DNA of 64,000 nucleotides from Natrinema amylolyticus_A (GCF_042678045.1 NZ_JBHUDI010000009.1:186001-250000), one strand, 5' to 3'; counted from the stretch's first letter, positions 1 to 9,258 are shown. The notes: generated by a model from the sequence alone, not told the origin. Numbers and translations: made by a program.

Positions 1-886
1 GCGAGAGGTCCATCAGTTCCCGCAGCGAGTCGCGTGCCCGGTCCATCGAGTACGTCTCGAGCAACTCGGCGATATTGAACAGGACGGCGAGCATGGCCCC
101 CTCGAACGGATGGTGGGCTGCGACCGCGGCGATGATGCCGACGGACATCAGGAAGTCGATGTCGAGGCTCCGATTGCGCGCGGAGTAGTAGCCGTTCCGA
201 AAGATCGGCATGCCGGCGACGGCCGCGATCACGATGAAGAGCAGTGTCGAGAGGGCGTAGCTCCGCCCGGCGACCGCAAAAAGAGTCGGGTTGAGCCCAG
301 TGACGACGAACTCGAGGGCCATCCCGACGGCGACGCCGACGGCACCGACACCCGTGATAACAGCCCGTCGACTCTTCCAGACGGGTTCGGCGTCGGCCAT
401 CGGCTCGCCGTCGGTGTCGAGCGGCGTCGCGTCGTAGCCGGCGGACTCGATCGCGTCGGTGATCGACTCGGGATCGGTCCCTTCCTCGACTCCGACGGTC
501 ACGCGGCCCGACGTGGGCCGGGTCTCGATCTCGTCGACGCCGTCGGCCCCCTCGAGGGCGTTTTCGACTTTGGTCGCACAGGAGGCACAGTCCATGTCGG
601 GAACCGACACGGTCAGCTCGTCACGAGAACCATCGCCGACGATCTCGTAGCCGGCCGCCCGAACCCGCTCGCGGATCTCCGCATCGCTCGTCCGCGTCGG
701 GTCGTATTCGACGACGAGCCGGCCGCTGGTTACCCGCGCGTCCAGGTCGTCGATCCCCTCGAGGCGGTCGACGCTGTTGGTTACCTTGCCGGCACACGTC
801 GAACAGTCCATCTCCGGGACGCGAAGCTCGAGGGTGCGCCTCGAGGCCGGCCCCTCGCCTGCATCCGGCGGCGAATCCTCAGTCAT
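1..886 (-). CDS. copA: Heavy-metal (probably copper) translocating P-type ATPase, N-terminal part
   Basis: N-terminal 295 residues of a P1B-type ATPase that would pump soft metal ions out across the membrane; the rest lies beyond the window edge. Two heavy-metal-associated domains are visible, each with a metal-binding CxxC in an MDCxxC motif (C28/C31 and C100/C103). Transmembrane helices follow from about residue 170. The CPC and DKTGT motifs that would settle metal specificity are outside the window, so copper is inferred from family resemblance and could be another soft metal. The start is an ATG at 884-886. A Cys-rich HTH_10 regulator lies 71 bp upstream on the same strand. Confidence 0.85.
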   Translation of the reverse strand, partial: MTEDSPPDAGEGPASRRTLELRVPEMDCSTCAGKVTNSVDRLEGIDDLDARVTSGRLVVEYDPTRTSDAEIRERVRAAGYEIVGDGSRDELTVSVPDMDCASCATKVENALEGADGVDEIETRPTSGRVTVGVEEGTDPESITDAIESAGYDATPLDTDGEPMADAEPVWKSRRAVITGVGAVGVAVGMALEFVVTGLNPTLFAVAGRSYALSTLLFIVIAAVAGMPIFRNGYYSARNRSLDIDFLMSVGIIAAVAAHHPFEGAMLAVLFNIAELLETYSMDRARDSLRELMDLS

Positions 887-957
887 TACTCGACTGTACT
901 TGCTCGTCCCACATACGGGTTATTCGGCGTGCGCCAAACGATGTCCGGATTTGCCTC

Positions 958-1710
958 TTAGCGACCGGCCACGATCGGCTCATCCCACTCGAGCGAGCCG
1001 GTATCGACGAACGTGGTCGCGAGGCTCGCCTCGGCCCGCCGGAGCCGGTAGGAGAGCGTCGAGCGTGGCACGTCCAGTTTCTCCGCGAGTTCCGAGAGGT
1101 CGGTCCGTCGCGGGGTCTCATAATAGCCGTATTCGACGGCGGCCTGCAGCGCCGCCCGCTGTTCGGCCGGCAGCGATTCGTCCGCGCCGTCTTCCTCGCG
1201 ACCTGGATCGAGATCGGTCAGTCGGAGCATCTCCATGCCAGCACACTCGCCGACCTCGTCGCCGAGCGCGTCGAAGAAGTCGCCGACCGGCGCGTCGCGC
1301 CCGAGGACGATCCGCCAGCGGTAGCGCCGTCCCTCGCGGTAGGTTTCAAAGAGCAGCCCTTCGCCGAGATACTCGAGTGCGAGGTGGGGGACCGACGTAC
1401 AAACGTCGGTGCGATCCCAGTAGGTGTAGACGACGAGCTCGTCGCTCGAGCGATCGAGCAACTGCGTCTCGCAGTCGGCCCCGCAGTCGTCCCGGACCAG
1501 ACAGTCCGCACAGTAGGTCGGCTCGCGGTAGGCCGACTCCAGCGCCTCGATACCCGCCTGCGAGCCGGTCGCGTGATCGACCCGCCAGAGGCTCTCGGGC
1601 GTGACGTGACACGCCAGCGACCGCACCGTCGTCTCCGGGTTGGCCTCGAGGACGTCCGCGACCGGGTTCGTGCCGGGATCGTACTCGAGGGCGAAGACGA
1701 ACTCTCTCAT
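958..1710 (-). CDS. HTH_10 (bacterio-opsin activator type) regulator with Cys-rich sensor segment
   Basis: A 250-residue regulator. The C-terminal 55 residues match the HTH_10 family, with a helix-turn-helix around SELAEKLDVPRSTLSYRLRR. The N-terminal part is a BAT-type sensor region holding C67, C70, C76 and C80 (CxxCx5Cx3C) and a C34-H35 pair, which looks able to bind metal. It sits directly upstream of the P-type ATPase on the same strand, so I infer control of metal efflux. The reading frame extends upstream to 1902, but the ATG at 1708-1710 gives a normal BAT-like N-terminus (MREFVFALEY), while the extension is basic and unlike haloarchaeal protein. Confidence 0.8.
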   Translation of the reverse strand: MREFVFALEYDPGTNPVADVLEANPETTVRSLACHVTPESLWRVDHATGSQAGIEALESAYREPTYCADCLVRDDCGADCETQLLDRSSDELVVYTYWDRTDVCTSVPHLALEYLGEGLLFETYREGRRYRWRIVLGRDAPVGDFFDALGDEVGECAGMEMLRLTDLDPGREEDGADESLPAEQRAALQAAVEYGYYETPRRTDLSELAEKLDVPRSTLSYRLRRAEASLATTFVDTGSLEWDEPIVAGR

Positions 1711-1984
1711 GACGAGGCTGTAGGGGCCGACACGACAAAGGATTGCTGGCGAGGGATAGCAGTGGCCGAGAGCGCGGCTCGAGCGACAGTGAGAGTCGCG
1801 CGATCCGGGGAAGGGCAGGTTATTCACCGATATCCACCGCGAGCGAACCCGGTAGGTGAGCGAGCGGGCCGACGACTGATGTGGAGTGACGTGAAGCGTC
1901 ACGGAACGGAAGGAGGAGGCTTTTGATCAACATTTTGCCGAGCGACCGAGAAACGCGAGGGAGCGCAGCGCAAAAGGTTGGTTC

Positions 1985-3127
1985 TCAGTCCAACAGCTCT
2001 CGCGCGATGATGTTCTTCTGGATTTCGGTGGTCCCCTCGTAGATCTGGGTGATCTTCGAGTCCCGGTAGAACCGTTCGACGGGGAAGTCGTTGACGTAGC
2101 CGGCCCCACCGTGGACCTGGACGGCCTCGTCGGCGACGTCGACGGCGACGCGGGAGGCGTACTCCTTGGCCATCGAGGCGAGCTTGGTGATGTCGTTGCC
2201 CTGGTCGACGTTCCAGGCGGCCTTGTAGGTCAGGTTGCGCGCGGCCTCGGTCTGGGTGGCCATGTCAGCGAGTTTGTGCTGGATGGCCTGGAATTCCGAG
2301 ATGGATTTGCCGAACTGCTCGCGCTCCTGGGCGTACTCGAGGGCGGCCTCGAGGGCACCCTTCGCGATGCCAAGTCCCTGTGCGGCGACGCCGGTGCGGG
2401 TCTCGTCGAAGAAGTACATCTGTTGCATGAAGGCGGCGTCGCGGGTGCCGATGAGGTTCTCCTCGGGGACGCGGACGTCGTCGAAGACGAGTTCGGCGGT
2501 ATCGGAGGCGCGGATGCCCATCTTGCCGGTGATCTTGTCGGCGGAAAACCCGTCGCGGTCGGCCTCGACGACGAGCTGGCTGAACCCGTTGTAGCGACCC
2601 TCGGCGTCGGGATCGGTCTTGCAGAGGACGACGAAGAAGTCGCCGACGGAACCGTTGGTGATCCACATCTTGTTCCCGTTGATCACCCACTCGTCGCCGT
2701 CCTTCTCGGCGCGAGTCGAAACCGAAGACACGTCCGAGCCGGTGTCGGGTTCCGAAATCGCCGCGCCGGAGATCTTCTCGCCTTTCGCGACCGGCTCCAG
2801 GAACCGCTCTTTCTGGTCTTCGGTCCCGAACTCGCGGATGGCCTCGGTCCCGAAGGAACTGGCCGTAATCGAGAGCGCGATGCCCGGGTCGTGCGCGAAC
2901 AGTTCCTCGATGATGAGCACCGATTCGAGCATCGAGTAGCCGGCACCGCCGTACTCTATGGGGATCGAGGCACCGACCAGCCCCATCTCGGCGGCTTTAT
3001 CGACGATTTCGTGGGGGAACGCCTCCTCGGTGTCGTACTGCTCGGCGTTGGGGACGATCTCGTTCTCGGCGAACCGGCGGACTTCGTCGCGGATCTGCTG
3101 GTGTTCTTCGGTGAGCCCGAATTCCAT
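1985..3127 (-). CDS. Acyl-CoA dehydrogenase
   Basis: A 380-residue FAD-dependent acyl-CoA dehydrogenase, full length for the family, catalysing the first (alpha,beta-dehydrogenation) step of acyl-CoA oxidation. It has the ISEPDTGSD and W(V)INGxK motifs of the flavin and acyl pocket. The catalytic base is the Glu of IYEGTTEIQ near residue 364. The ATG at 3125-3127 is chosen over one five codons upstream because it gives the standard N-terminus (MEFGLTEEHQ). It is divergent from the hydroxyacyl-CoA dehydrogenase/hydratase fusion at 3243, which supports a shared role in beta-oxidation. Chain-length specificity cannot be read from the sequence. Confidence 0.92.
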   Translation of the reverse strand: MEFGLTEEHQQIRDEVRRFAENEIVPNAEQYDTEEAFPHEIVDKAAEMGLVGASIPIEYGGAGYSMLESVLIIEELFAHDPGIALSITASSFGTEAIREFGTEDQKERFLEPVAKGEKISGAAISEPDTGSDVSSVSTRAEKDGDEWVINGNKMWITNGSVGDFFVVLCKTDPDAEGRYNGFSQLVVEADRDGFSADKITGKMGIRASDTAELVFDDVRVPEENLIGTRDAAFMQQMYFFDETRTGVAAQGLGIAKGALEAALEYAQEREQFGKSISEFQAIQHKLADMATQTEAARNLTYKAAWNVDQGNDITKLASMAKEYASRVAVDVADEAVQVHGGAGYVNDFPVERFYRDSKITQIYEGTTEIQKNIIARELLD

Positions 3128-3173
3128 GCGAATGTGTTCCAAACGAAGCGGTAAAGAGCTTTGTAACCCGTAG

Positions 3174-3192
3174 TAAACAAAAATATAGTTTA
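3174..3192. promoter_or_regulatory. Inverted repeat in divergent promoter of acyl-CoA oxidation genes
   Basis: TAAAC and GTTTA flank nine A/T bases within an AT-rich patch between the acyl-CoA dehydrogenase (start 3127, minus) and the dehydrogenase/hydratase fusion (start 3243, plus). A TATA-like AATATAG lies inside it. It could be a promoter element or a regulator site serving both genes. The arms are short, so chance is possible. Confidence 0.3.
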
Positions 3193-3242
3193 TGCATCAT
3201 GTGGGGGAAACGTTGAAACGCCTCCACATAGGACGTTTGGAC

Positions 3243-5231
3243 ATGGAACTCGAGGATATCAACACCATCGCAGTTCTGGGAGCAGGCAACATGGGCCACG
3301 GCATCGCGGAGGTCGCCGCCATCGCGGGCTACGATGTCTCTCTACGTGACATCAAAGACGAGTTCGTCCAGAACGGCTACGAGCAGATCGAGTGGTCGCT
3401 GGGCAAACTCGCCGAAAACGGCCAGCTCACCGAGGAAGAAGCCGACGCGGCCCTGGAGCGCGTGACGCCGCTGGTCGACATGGAGGAGGCCGTCGCCGAC
3501 GCCGACGTCGTCATCGAGGCCGTCCCCGAACAGATGGAGATCAAAACGGACGTCTACACCGACCTCGAGGCGGTCGCCCCCGACCGGGCGATCTTCGCGA
3601 CGAACACCTCGAGTCTCTCGATCACGGACCTCTCGGAAGTCACTGACCGCCCCGAGCGGTTCTGTGGGATGCACTTTTTCAATCCGCCGATCCGGATGGA
3701 TCTCGTCGAGGTCATCTCCGGCGAGCACACCGCCGACGAGACGCTCGACGTCGTCGAGGATCTCGCCGAGGACCTCGGGAAGACCCCCGTACGCGTCCGG
3801 AAGGACGTTCCCGGGTTCATCGTCAACCGGATCCTCGTTCCCCTGATGAACGAGGCCGCGTGGCTGGTCGAGGACGACGTCGCCACGATCGAAGAAGTCG
3901 ACGCGACGACGAAGTTCGACATCGGACTGCCGATGGGGAGTTTCGAACTCGCCGACTACGTCGGCATCGACGTCGGCTACCACGTCCTCGAGTACATGCA
4001 TGAGGTCGCAGGCGAGCGCTACGAGCCGTGCCCGCTGCTGGAAGCGAAAGTCGACGACGAGGCGTTCGGGCAGAAGTCCGGGGTCGGCTTCTACGACTAC
4101 GAGGATGGCGACGGCGCGGACGTTCCGATGGACGAGGACCTGTTCAACGAGACCGTCAAGGAGCGCCTGCTCGCCGTCGTCGCGAACGAAGTCGCCTATC
4201 TCGTCGGTGCGGACGTCGCGTCGCCCGCGGAGATCGACACCGCAGTCAAACTGGGTGGCCGCTGGCCGAAAGGGCCCGCGAAGTTCGCAGACGAGTACGG
4301 TGTCGAAACGCTCGCCGACGCGCTCGAGGACGCCTACGAGGAAACCGACCATCCACGGTACGAACCCGTCGACCATCTCGCCACCGTCGCCGAAGCGGGT
4401 GGCTTCTACGACGACGCGGATGCGGGGGAAACGGACGAAAAACCGGAGTTCGACACGATCGCGGTGACCTATCCCAGAGAACGGGTCGCACAGATCGAAC
4501 TCGATCGGCCCCAGCAGATGAACTCCATCAGCATCGACCTCATCGAGGAACTCGACGCTGCACTCGACCTCGTCGAGGACGATGACGGCGTTCGCGCCCT
4601 CCTGTTGACGGGTGCCGGGTCGAAGGCGTTCTCCGCCGGCGCTGATTTCATGAGCATCGCCGGCAGCGGCACCGATCCCTACAACGCGATCGAACTCTCG
4701 AAGTACGGTCAGGAGACGTTCGGTCGCCTCGAGGAACTCGAGTTGCCGGTCGTCGCCGCGATCGACGGCTACTGTCTCGGCGGCGGGATGGAACTCGCGA
4801 CGTGTGCTGATATCCGGCTTGCGACCTCGCGTTCGGAGTTCGGCCAGCCCGAATTCAACCTCGGGCTGCTTCCGGGGTGGGGTGGAACGCAGCGGCTCCA
4901 GCGCATCGTCGGCATGGGTCGTGCGAAGGAGATCATCTTCACCGCAGAGCGGTTCCCTGCCGAGGAGATGGCCGAGTTTGGCTTCGTCAACGAGGTCGTC
5001 GACCCCGACGAGTTCGAGACGGCCGCACGCGAGTACGCCGCCAAACTCGCCGGCGGCCCGCCGCTTGCGATGCGCTTTACGAAACGCGCGATGCACAAAG
5101 GCTGGGATAACCACGAGGCCGGACTCGAGGTCGAATCGATGGGGTTCGGCCACGTCGTCAACTCCGAGGACGTTCACGAAGGCATCAACGCCTTCTTCAG
5201 CGACGACGAGCCCGAATTCGAAGGGAAATAA
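3243..5231 (+). CDS. Fused 3-hydroxyacyl-CoA dehydrogenase / enoyl-CoA hydratase
   Basis: A 662-residue bifunctional beta-oxidation enzyme with the dehydrogenase first and the hydratase last, the reverse of bacterial FadB. Residues 1-300 form the NAD-binding and C-terminal 3HCDH domains, with glycine motif GAGNMGHG (13-20) and catalytic His in GMHFFNPP. A second 3HCDH C-terminal unit follows. From about residue 405 there is a crotonase domain with both catalytic glutamates (GGGMELATCAD and QPEFNLGLLPGWGGTQ). It should hydrate enoyl-CoA and oxidise L-3-hydroxyacyl-CoA. The ATG at 3243 starts right before the Rossmann fold; an in-frame ATG at 3192 falls in the promoter region. The family is also used in crotonyl-CoA/polyhydroxyalkanoate metabolism. 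Confidence 0.93.
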   Translation: MELEDINTIAVLGAGNMGHGIAEVAAIAGYDVSLRDIKDEFVQNGYEQIEWSLGKLAENGQLTEEEADAALERVTPLVDMEEAVADADVVIEAVPEQMEIKTDVYTDLEAVAPDRAIFATNTSSLSITDLSEVTDRPERFCGMHFFNPPIRMDLVEVISGEHTADETLDVVEDLAEDLGKTPVRVRKDVPGFIVNRILVPLMNEAAWLVEDDVATIEEVDATTKFDIGLPMGSFELADYVGIDVGYHVLEYMHEVAGERYEPCPLLEAKVDDEAFGQKSGVGFYDYEDGDGADVPMDEDLFNETVKERLLAVVANEVAYLVGADVASPAEIDTAVKLGGRWPKGPAKFADEYGVETLADALEDAYEETDHPRYEPVDHLATVAEAGGFYDDADAGETDEKPEFDTIAVTYPRERVAQIELDRPQQMNSISIDLIEELDAALDLVEDDDGVRALLLTGAGSKAFSAGADFMSIAGSGTDPYNAIELSKYGQETFGRLEELELPVVAAIDGYCLGGGMELATCADIRLATSRSEFGQPEFNLGLLPGWGGTQRLQRIVGMGRAKEIIFTAERFPAEEMAEFGFVNEVVDPDEFETAAREYAAKLAGGPPLAMRFTKRAMHKGWDNHEAGLEVESMGFGHVVNSEDVHEGINAFFSDDEPEFEGK

Positions 5232-5423
5232 CGACGACTCCGGCGATTACCGCCGAGTTGCTGTGTCGCAATAATCGTGGCAGCCGATTCGGTCCCGCAT
5301 GTGCTGCCGGGTTCGGTAGTCGATGGTATAACCATATTTAACAGTGGTCGCGAGATTTATCACCCAGAGGAACCATTGGTGATGCGTGGTTGTAACCGAT
5401 GAAGAGAACGGAGGGGTTTCCCA

Positions 5424-5996
5424 ATGAGTGACGGGACCGAGGTCCTCGTCGTCGACGACGAGGCTCGACTCGCGGACCTGTTTGCCGCCTGGCTCCAGGA
5501 CGACTGGACGACCGAGACGGCTTACGATGGCGAGGAAGCACTCGAGAAAATGGCTGCCTCCGTCGAAGTCGTTCTGCTCGACCGGCGGATGCCCGGGCTC
5601 TCCGGTGACGACGTTCTCGAGCGAATCCGCGAGCAGGGATACGATTCGCGAGTCGTCATGGTAACGGCGGTCGATCCTGACTTCGACATCATCGAGATGG
5701 GGTTCGACGACTATCTCGTCAAGCCAGTCTCGAAGGACGAACTCGTCGCGATGGTCGCCGACGTCGTCGGCCGGTCGGATTACGAGGCGGATATCCAGGA
5801 GTACTACGCGCTCGTTTCGAAGAAGGCACTCCTCGAGTCGGAGAAGGCAGACCGCGAACTCGCGACCAACGAGGAGTATCTGGACCTCTGTGACCGGGTC
5901 GACGAACTCGAGGCGCGCGTCGACGGGACGGTCGCCGAGATGACCACCCACGACGAGTTCGTCGGCGCGTTTCAGGACCTGCAGTCCGACCAGTAG
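5424..5996 (+). CDS. HalX-type response regulator
   Basis: A 190-residue protein. Residues 1-115 are a receiver domain with the acidic pair (VVDDEAR), a phospho-acceptor Asp in LLDRRMPG, and the conserved Lys in LVKPV. Residues 120-185 match the HalX domain found after receivers in haloarchaea, with a coiled-coil-like stretch around residues 150-175. There is no DNA-binding domain, so the output is unknown. A GGAGG Shine-Dalgarno sequence at 5410-5414 supports the start at 5424, in contrast to the leaderless look of many neighbours. No histidine kinase is adjacent. Confidence 0.9.
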   Translation: MSDGTEVLVVDDEARLADLFAAWLQDDWTTETAYDGEEALEKMAASVEVVLLDRRMPGLSGDDVLERIREQGYDSRVVMVTAVDPDFDIIEMGFDDYLVKPVSKDELVAMVADVVGRSDYEADIQEYYALVSKKALLESEKADRELATNEEYLDLCDRVDELEARVDGTVAEMTTHDEFVGAFQDLQSDQ

Positions 5997-6082
5997 TCGT
6001 TGGAACTCGAACCGGCCCCACCGTCCTCGCTTTCGGCCGCGGTGACTGCCAATCCGTGTCGGGTAGTGACGTCGTCGACGAT

Positions 6083-6168
6083 CTATAGTGGCCACCGAAA
6101 GTCAATGCACACCTGATCGCACGACGGCTGTGCGATCAGCGTGTGAATCGTTTCGGTTGTTACTATAG
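6083..6168. repeat. 86-bp palindromic repeat, copy A
   Basis: Intact copy of a repeat also found at 55153, 61602 and 63402, each exactly 86 bp. It begins and ends with CTATAG. The outer arms (CTATAGT and ACTATAG, then ACCGAAA and TTTCGGT) and the inner arms (CACACCTGATCGCAC and GTGCGATCAG-GTGTG) let the whole unit fold into one long imperfect hairpin. It has no coding capacity. It lies between the 3' ends of the converging response regulator and acyl-CoA dehydrogenase genes. Confidence 0.9.
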
Positions 6169-6208
6169 TGGCCGATCCCCGCCTCCCTGGAACCGACGAG
6201 CCTGACAA

Positions 6209-7360
6209 TCAGGGCGCCTGCCGATAGATCAAGTTGCGCTGGATTTCGTTTGCACCCTCGTAGATGACCGGCACTCGCGCATCGCGGTAGACACGAGCGA
6301 TCCGGCGCTCGTCCAGAATCGACCGTCCGCCGTGGAACTGCATAGCCTGCTCGGCAACGTCGACGGCCGTTTCGGTCGCTTTCGTCTTCGCCATCGCCGC
6401 CCAGTAGCCCGCGTCGTCCCTGTTCGCGACGTTCTCGCAGGCACGCCACGTGAGCGTTCGGGCGCTCTCGAACTCGAGGAGCATATCCGCAAGGCCGTGC
6501 TGGACGCTCTGGAAGTCACTGATCGTTCGGCCGAACTCCTCGCGGTCGTGTGTGAACTCCCAGGCCTCCTCGATGGCGGCCGCGGCGAGGCCGAGCCCGT
6601 GGCCGGCGACGGCGATGCGGCCGTGATTGAAGAAGTCTGCGAGCAGCATGAAGCCGGCACCCTCCGCGCCGATCAGGTTGTCCGCGGGAACCCGACAGTC
6701 GTCGAACTCGATGTGGGCCTGCTTCGAGGCGCGCATCGCCATCTTTTCGGGGATGTGCTCGGCGTCGTAGCCGTCCGTGTCGGTCGGGACGATAAACAGC
6801 GAGTGGTTCCCGTAGGGGTTGTCCTCATCGTCGCCGGTGCGGGCATACACGGTGATCCAGTCCGCCTCGACACCGTTGCCGACCCAGTACTTCTCGCCGT
6901 TGATGACGTACTCGTCACCATCTCGTTCGGCTCGTGTCTGCATCCCCGCGAGATCGCTGCCGGTTTCTGGCTCCGAGACCGCCAGTCCCGAGCGCTGTTC
7001 GCCGTCCGCGACCGGTCGAATGTACTCCTCACACTGCTCGTCGGTACCGTGTTCGTAGGTGATCTCACAGCCGAAACTGGCCAACTGCAGCGTCAGCGCG
7101 ATTCCCGCGTCGGCCCGGTAGAACTCCTCCGTGAGCGCGAGCAACTGCGCCAGATCCAGTCCTCGTCCGCCCCACTTCTCGGGAATGTCTTGTGCCACGA
7201 GGCCAGCGTCTCGGCCCGCCTCGAGGATCTCTTCGGGGTACTCGCCGGCCTGAAAGTACTCCTGGGCGTTCGGTTCGATGTGCTCGCGTGCGAACTCGCG
7301 GGCCTCGGTTTTGATCTCGCGTGCATGGTCCGGAACGATGCGCTCGTCGAGTAGGTCCAT
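6209..7360 (-). CDS. Acyl-CoA dehydrogenase
   Basis: A 383-residue acyl-CoA dehydrogenase, divergent in sequence from the one at 1985. It shows the VSEPETGSD flavin motif, YVINGEKYWVGNG in the middle domain, and the catalytic Glu in IYEGANEIQRN near the C-terminus. The ATG at 7358-7360 gives a normal N-terminus (MDLLDERIVPDH); the upstream in-frame extension lies in promoter DNA. The substrate is unknown. It is probably a branched- or short-chain acyl-CoA enzyme, which is inference from general resemblance only. Confidence 0.9.
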   Translation of the reverse strand: MDLLDERIVPDHAREIKTEAREFAREHIEPNAQEYFQAGEYPEEILEAGRDAGLVAQDIPEKWGGRGLDLAQLLALTEEFYRADAGIALTLQLASFGCEITYEHGTDEQCEEYIRPVADGEQRSGLAVSEPETGSDLAGMQTRAERDGDEYVINGEKYWVGNGVEADWITVYARTGDDEDNPYGNHSLFIVPTDTDGYDAEHIPEKMAMRASKQAHIEFDDCRVPADNLIGAEGAGFMLLADFFNHGRIAVAGHGLGLAAAAIEEAWEFTHDREEFGRTISDFQSVQHGLADMLLEFESARTLTWRACENVANRDDAGYWAAMAKTKATETAVDVAEQAMQFHGGRSILDERRIARVYRDARVPVIYEGANEIQRNLIYRQAP

Positions 7361-7460
7361 GACGTATGGGATGTTCCCACAATGAAAATAGGCGAGGGTA
7401 AACAATGCAACCCGAGAACGCGGCCCGCATGGCACGGTTCCCGCCGTGCCGACGGGTCCG

Positions 7461-7958
7461 CTATCGGATCGTGCGGGCGAAATCGTCGACGGAGCCGGCT
7501 GCCGCTGCGTGGTCCTCGAGGCGGAAGATGTCCCAGACGAGATCGGCCAGCGGATGGATGTAGAGGACGGCGCCGGTCAGGATCGCGAGGGGGACGCTGG
7601 CGAGCGCAATCGCGGGGACCACGACGCCGCCGATTACGACGTGGCTCAACAGCCGGGAGAGGACGCCGACGTCACCGGGCTCGAAGATCCGCGACTGGTC
7701 GGCGACTATCGCGGTGGGGTTAGAGAGACAGAAGCGGACGGCGTCCCAGCTTCCGGTCCTGACTCGAGCGATGAGGAAGTGATCGAGATCGATGCCGACG
7801 CCGACGGCGGTGCCGTAGGCGACGATGGCCGCGGTAGGGACCGAGTAGCCAAAGAGGGAGACAGGCGGCAGCAGGACAGTCAGAACCACAGCAACGGCGG
7901 CCGACGCGGCTGCGTGATGTTTCGAGTAGATGGAGACGCACCTACGGACGATGACCAC
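7461..7958 (-). CDS. Multi-pass membrane protein, YdjM-like metal-dependent hydrolase fold
   Basis: A 165-residue protein with about four hydrophobic helices. Charged motifs GVGIDLDHFLIA, LSHVVIG and YIHPLADLVWDIFR recall the His/Asp motifs of the YdjM (DUF457-type) membrane-bound hydrolases. The start is a GTG at 7956-7958; no better ATG is in frame. It lies downstream of the cupin gene on the same strand with a 59-bp gap, so co-transcription is possible. Function is unknown. Confidence 0.65.
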   Translation of the reverse strand: MVIVRRCVSIYSKHHAAASAAVAVVLTVLLPPVSLFGYSVPTAAIVAYGTAVGVGIDLDHFLIARVRTGSWDAVRFCLSNPTAIVADQSRIFEPGDVGVLSRLLSHVVIGGVVVPAIALASVPLAILTGAVLYIHPLADLVWDIFRLEDHAAAAGSVDDFARTIR

Positions 7959-8017
7959 ACGGGATCACTAAATCGTCCCGCCGATTACCGGCTCGACGAT
8001 TCGGGACCGACTCGAGG

Positions 8018-8395
8018 CTATCCGGCAAAGCCCGACAGAAGCCACTCGTTGCCGTCACCGTCGTCGTCCGCGATACTCGGGGCGCTGACGAGCACGAACG
8101 CACTCTCGCTGTCGCCGTTGCGGATCTGGCGCGTCGATTCCGGCGGAATCCAGAGTGCGTCGCCGGCCTCCATCGTGACTGGTTCGTCGTCGATGACGAC
8201 CGTCGCCTCCCCCTCGATGAGCACGTAGACCTCCTCGTGGTCGTTTTCCGTGTGATCGTGGGGTTTGCTCTTCCAGTCGGGATCACAACGCGCCACCGTC
8301 ACGCCGACCTGCTCGGTTTCGAGTGGATCGCTCAAAAAGTGCATCGCGCTCGAGACCTGCTCGACGTCCTCGTAGTTGACCTTCCGGTATGACAT
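8018..8395 (-). CDS. Small cupin-domain protein
   Basis: A 125-residue single cupin_2 domain. The first cupin motif is clear (HDHTENDHEEVYVLIEG), with His residues and Glu placed to bind a metal ion. The second motif is weaker (GDALWIPPESTRQIRNG). Such proteins may bind small ligands or act as isomerases or dioxygenases; no specific substrate can be read. ATG start at 8393-8395. Confidence 0.85.
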   Translation of the reverse strand: MSYRKVNYEDVEQVSSAMHFLSDPLETEQVGVTVARCDPDWKSKPHDHTENDHEEVYVLIEGEATVVIDDEPVTMEAGDALWIPPESTRQIRNGDSESAFVLVSAPSIADDDGDGNEWLLSGFAG

Positions 8396-8525
8396 ACGCC
8401 CCCATTCGCGAGGGCGACAGTAAAACTATACTGTTGGACGACGGCCGATGAACGCTCGATCGCGTCTCGAGTGCGATCGACGTGTGAGCCGGAGGGGCCA
8501 ACAGTATGCGTTCGGCTGCACGCCG

Positions 8526-8951
8526 TTATTCCTGCGCGAGCGGATCGAAGCTGTCGACCGGGATGACCGAGTAGTCGACCGTCAGTGCGTCCCTGGTCGC
8601 CCGGATCTTCCCGACGAACGCCGAAATGTCTTCGAGTTCGCCCTCGAGGACGAACAGTTCCATACAGTAGTGGTCGCCGACGTGGCTGTGGAAGTTCGAG
8701 GCGACGAGTTCCTCGTGTTCGTGGCGCAGATGCATCATTCGCTCTTCGACGCTTGTGGTCTCGTAGTCGAACAACACCGTGACGATGCCCATTAGCTCGC
8801 GGTCCTCGAGTCGAGTGTCCTCGAATTCGCCGAGCAGGTTCCGCGAGGCTTCCCTGACGACTTCGCTCCGGCCGGTATAGCCGTGCTCGTCGGCGAACTG
8901 ATCGAGTCGCTCCAAGAGTTCATCCGGCATCGAGACGCTGACGACTGCCAT
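8526..8951 (-). CDS. nikR: Nickel-responsive regulator NikR
   Basis: A 141-residue ribbon-helix-helix plus ACT-domain repressor. The RHH DNA-binding segment is residues 2-45 (VVSVSMPDELLERLDQF). All four high-affinity nickel ligands are present: H77, H88, H90 and C96, equivalent to E. coli His76, His87, His89 and Cys95, in the HSHVGDHYC block. It should repress nickel uptake genes when nickel is bound. No nickel transporter or nickel enzyme is in the window, so the targets lie elsewhere or the gene is autoregulated. Confidence 0.93.
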   Translation of the reverse strand: MAVVSVSMPDELLERLDQFADEHGYTGRSEVVREASRNLLGEFEDTRLEDRELMGIVTVLFDYETTSVEERMMHLRHEHEELVASNFHSHVGDHYCMELFVLEGELEDISAFVGKIRATRDALTVDYSVIPVDSFDPLAQE

Positions 8952-9066
8952 GTAATAACTCGAGTGAGAGATCTATTAAGCCTTATCAAACAGGAACCGT
9001 TCGGATCGACTGGCACCTCGGCAATGAGCACAGGTCTATAAGACCATCGACATGGTATGGCAACAC

Positions 9067-9258
9067 ATGCCAGTTCCGGGATACGATCCAGACGACATCG
9101 ACGACGCACTCGAGGCGCGCCTTGGAGACGAGCAACTCGAGGACCGGTTGAACGACTCGGAACTCGAGCGGTACCGGTCCGGCGATGAGACGCTGGTAGA
9201 ACTCCTCGATGAAGGGACGATCGAGCGACTCCTCGATCGCAGGGACGCTGCCGATTGA
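9067..9258 (+). CDS. Small acidic hypothetical protein
   Basis: A 63-residue acidic protein, largely predicted helical (for example DDIDDALEARLGDEQL and ERYRSGDETLVELLDEG), with no cysteines and no membrane segment. The composition is typical of haloarchaeal protein, which supports real coding. The ATG at 9067 (MPVPGYDPDD) is preferred to one five codons upstream. It is divergent from nikR. I do not recognise a function. Confidence 0.6.
   Translation: MPVPGYDPDDIDDALEARLGDEQLEDRLNDSELERYRSGDETLVELLDEGTIERLLDRRDAAD

Noticed and set aside
3342..5177. A 611-residue open frame on the minus strand over the hydroxyacyl-CoA dehydrogenase/hydratase gene
   Set aside because: It is the antisense shadow of a high-GC coding gene; the plus-strand product has full catalytic motifs, while the antisense product has no recognisable domain.
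6083..6168. The 86-bp repeat as a CRISPR repeat
   Set aside because: Copies are single, tens of kilobases apart and lack spacers; no cas genes are present.
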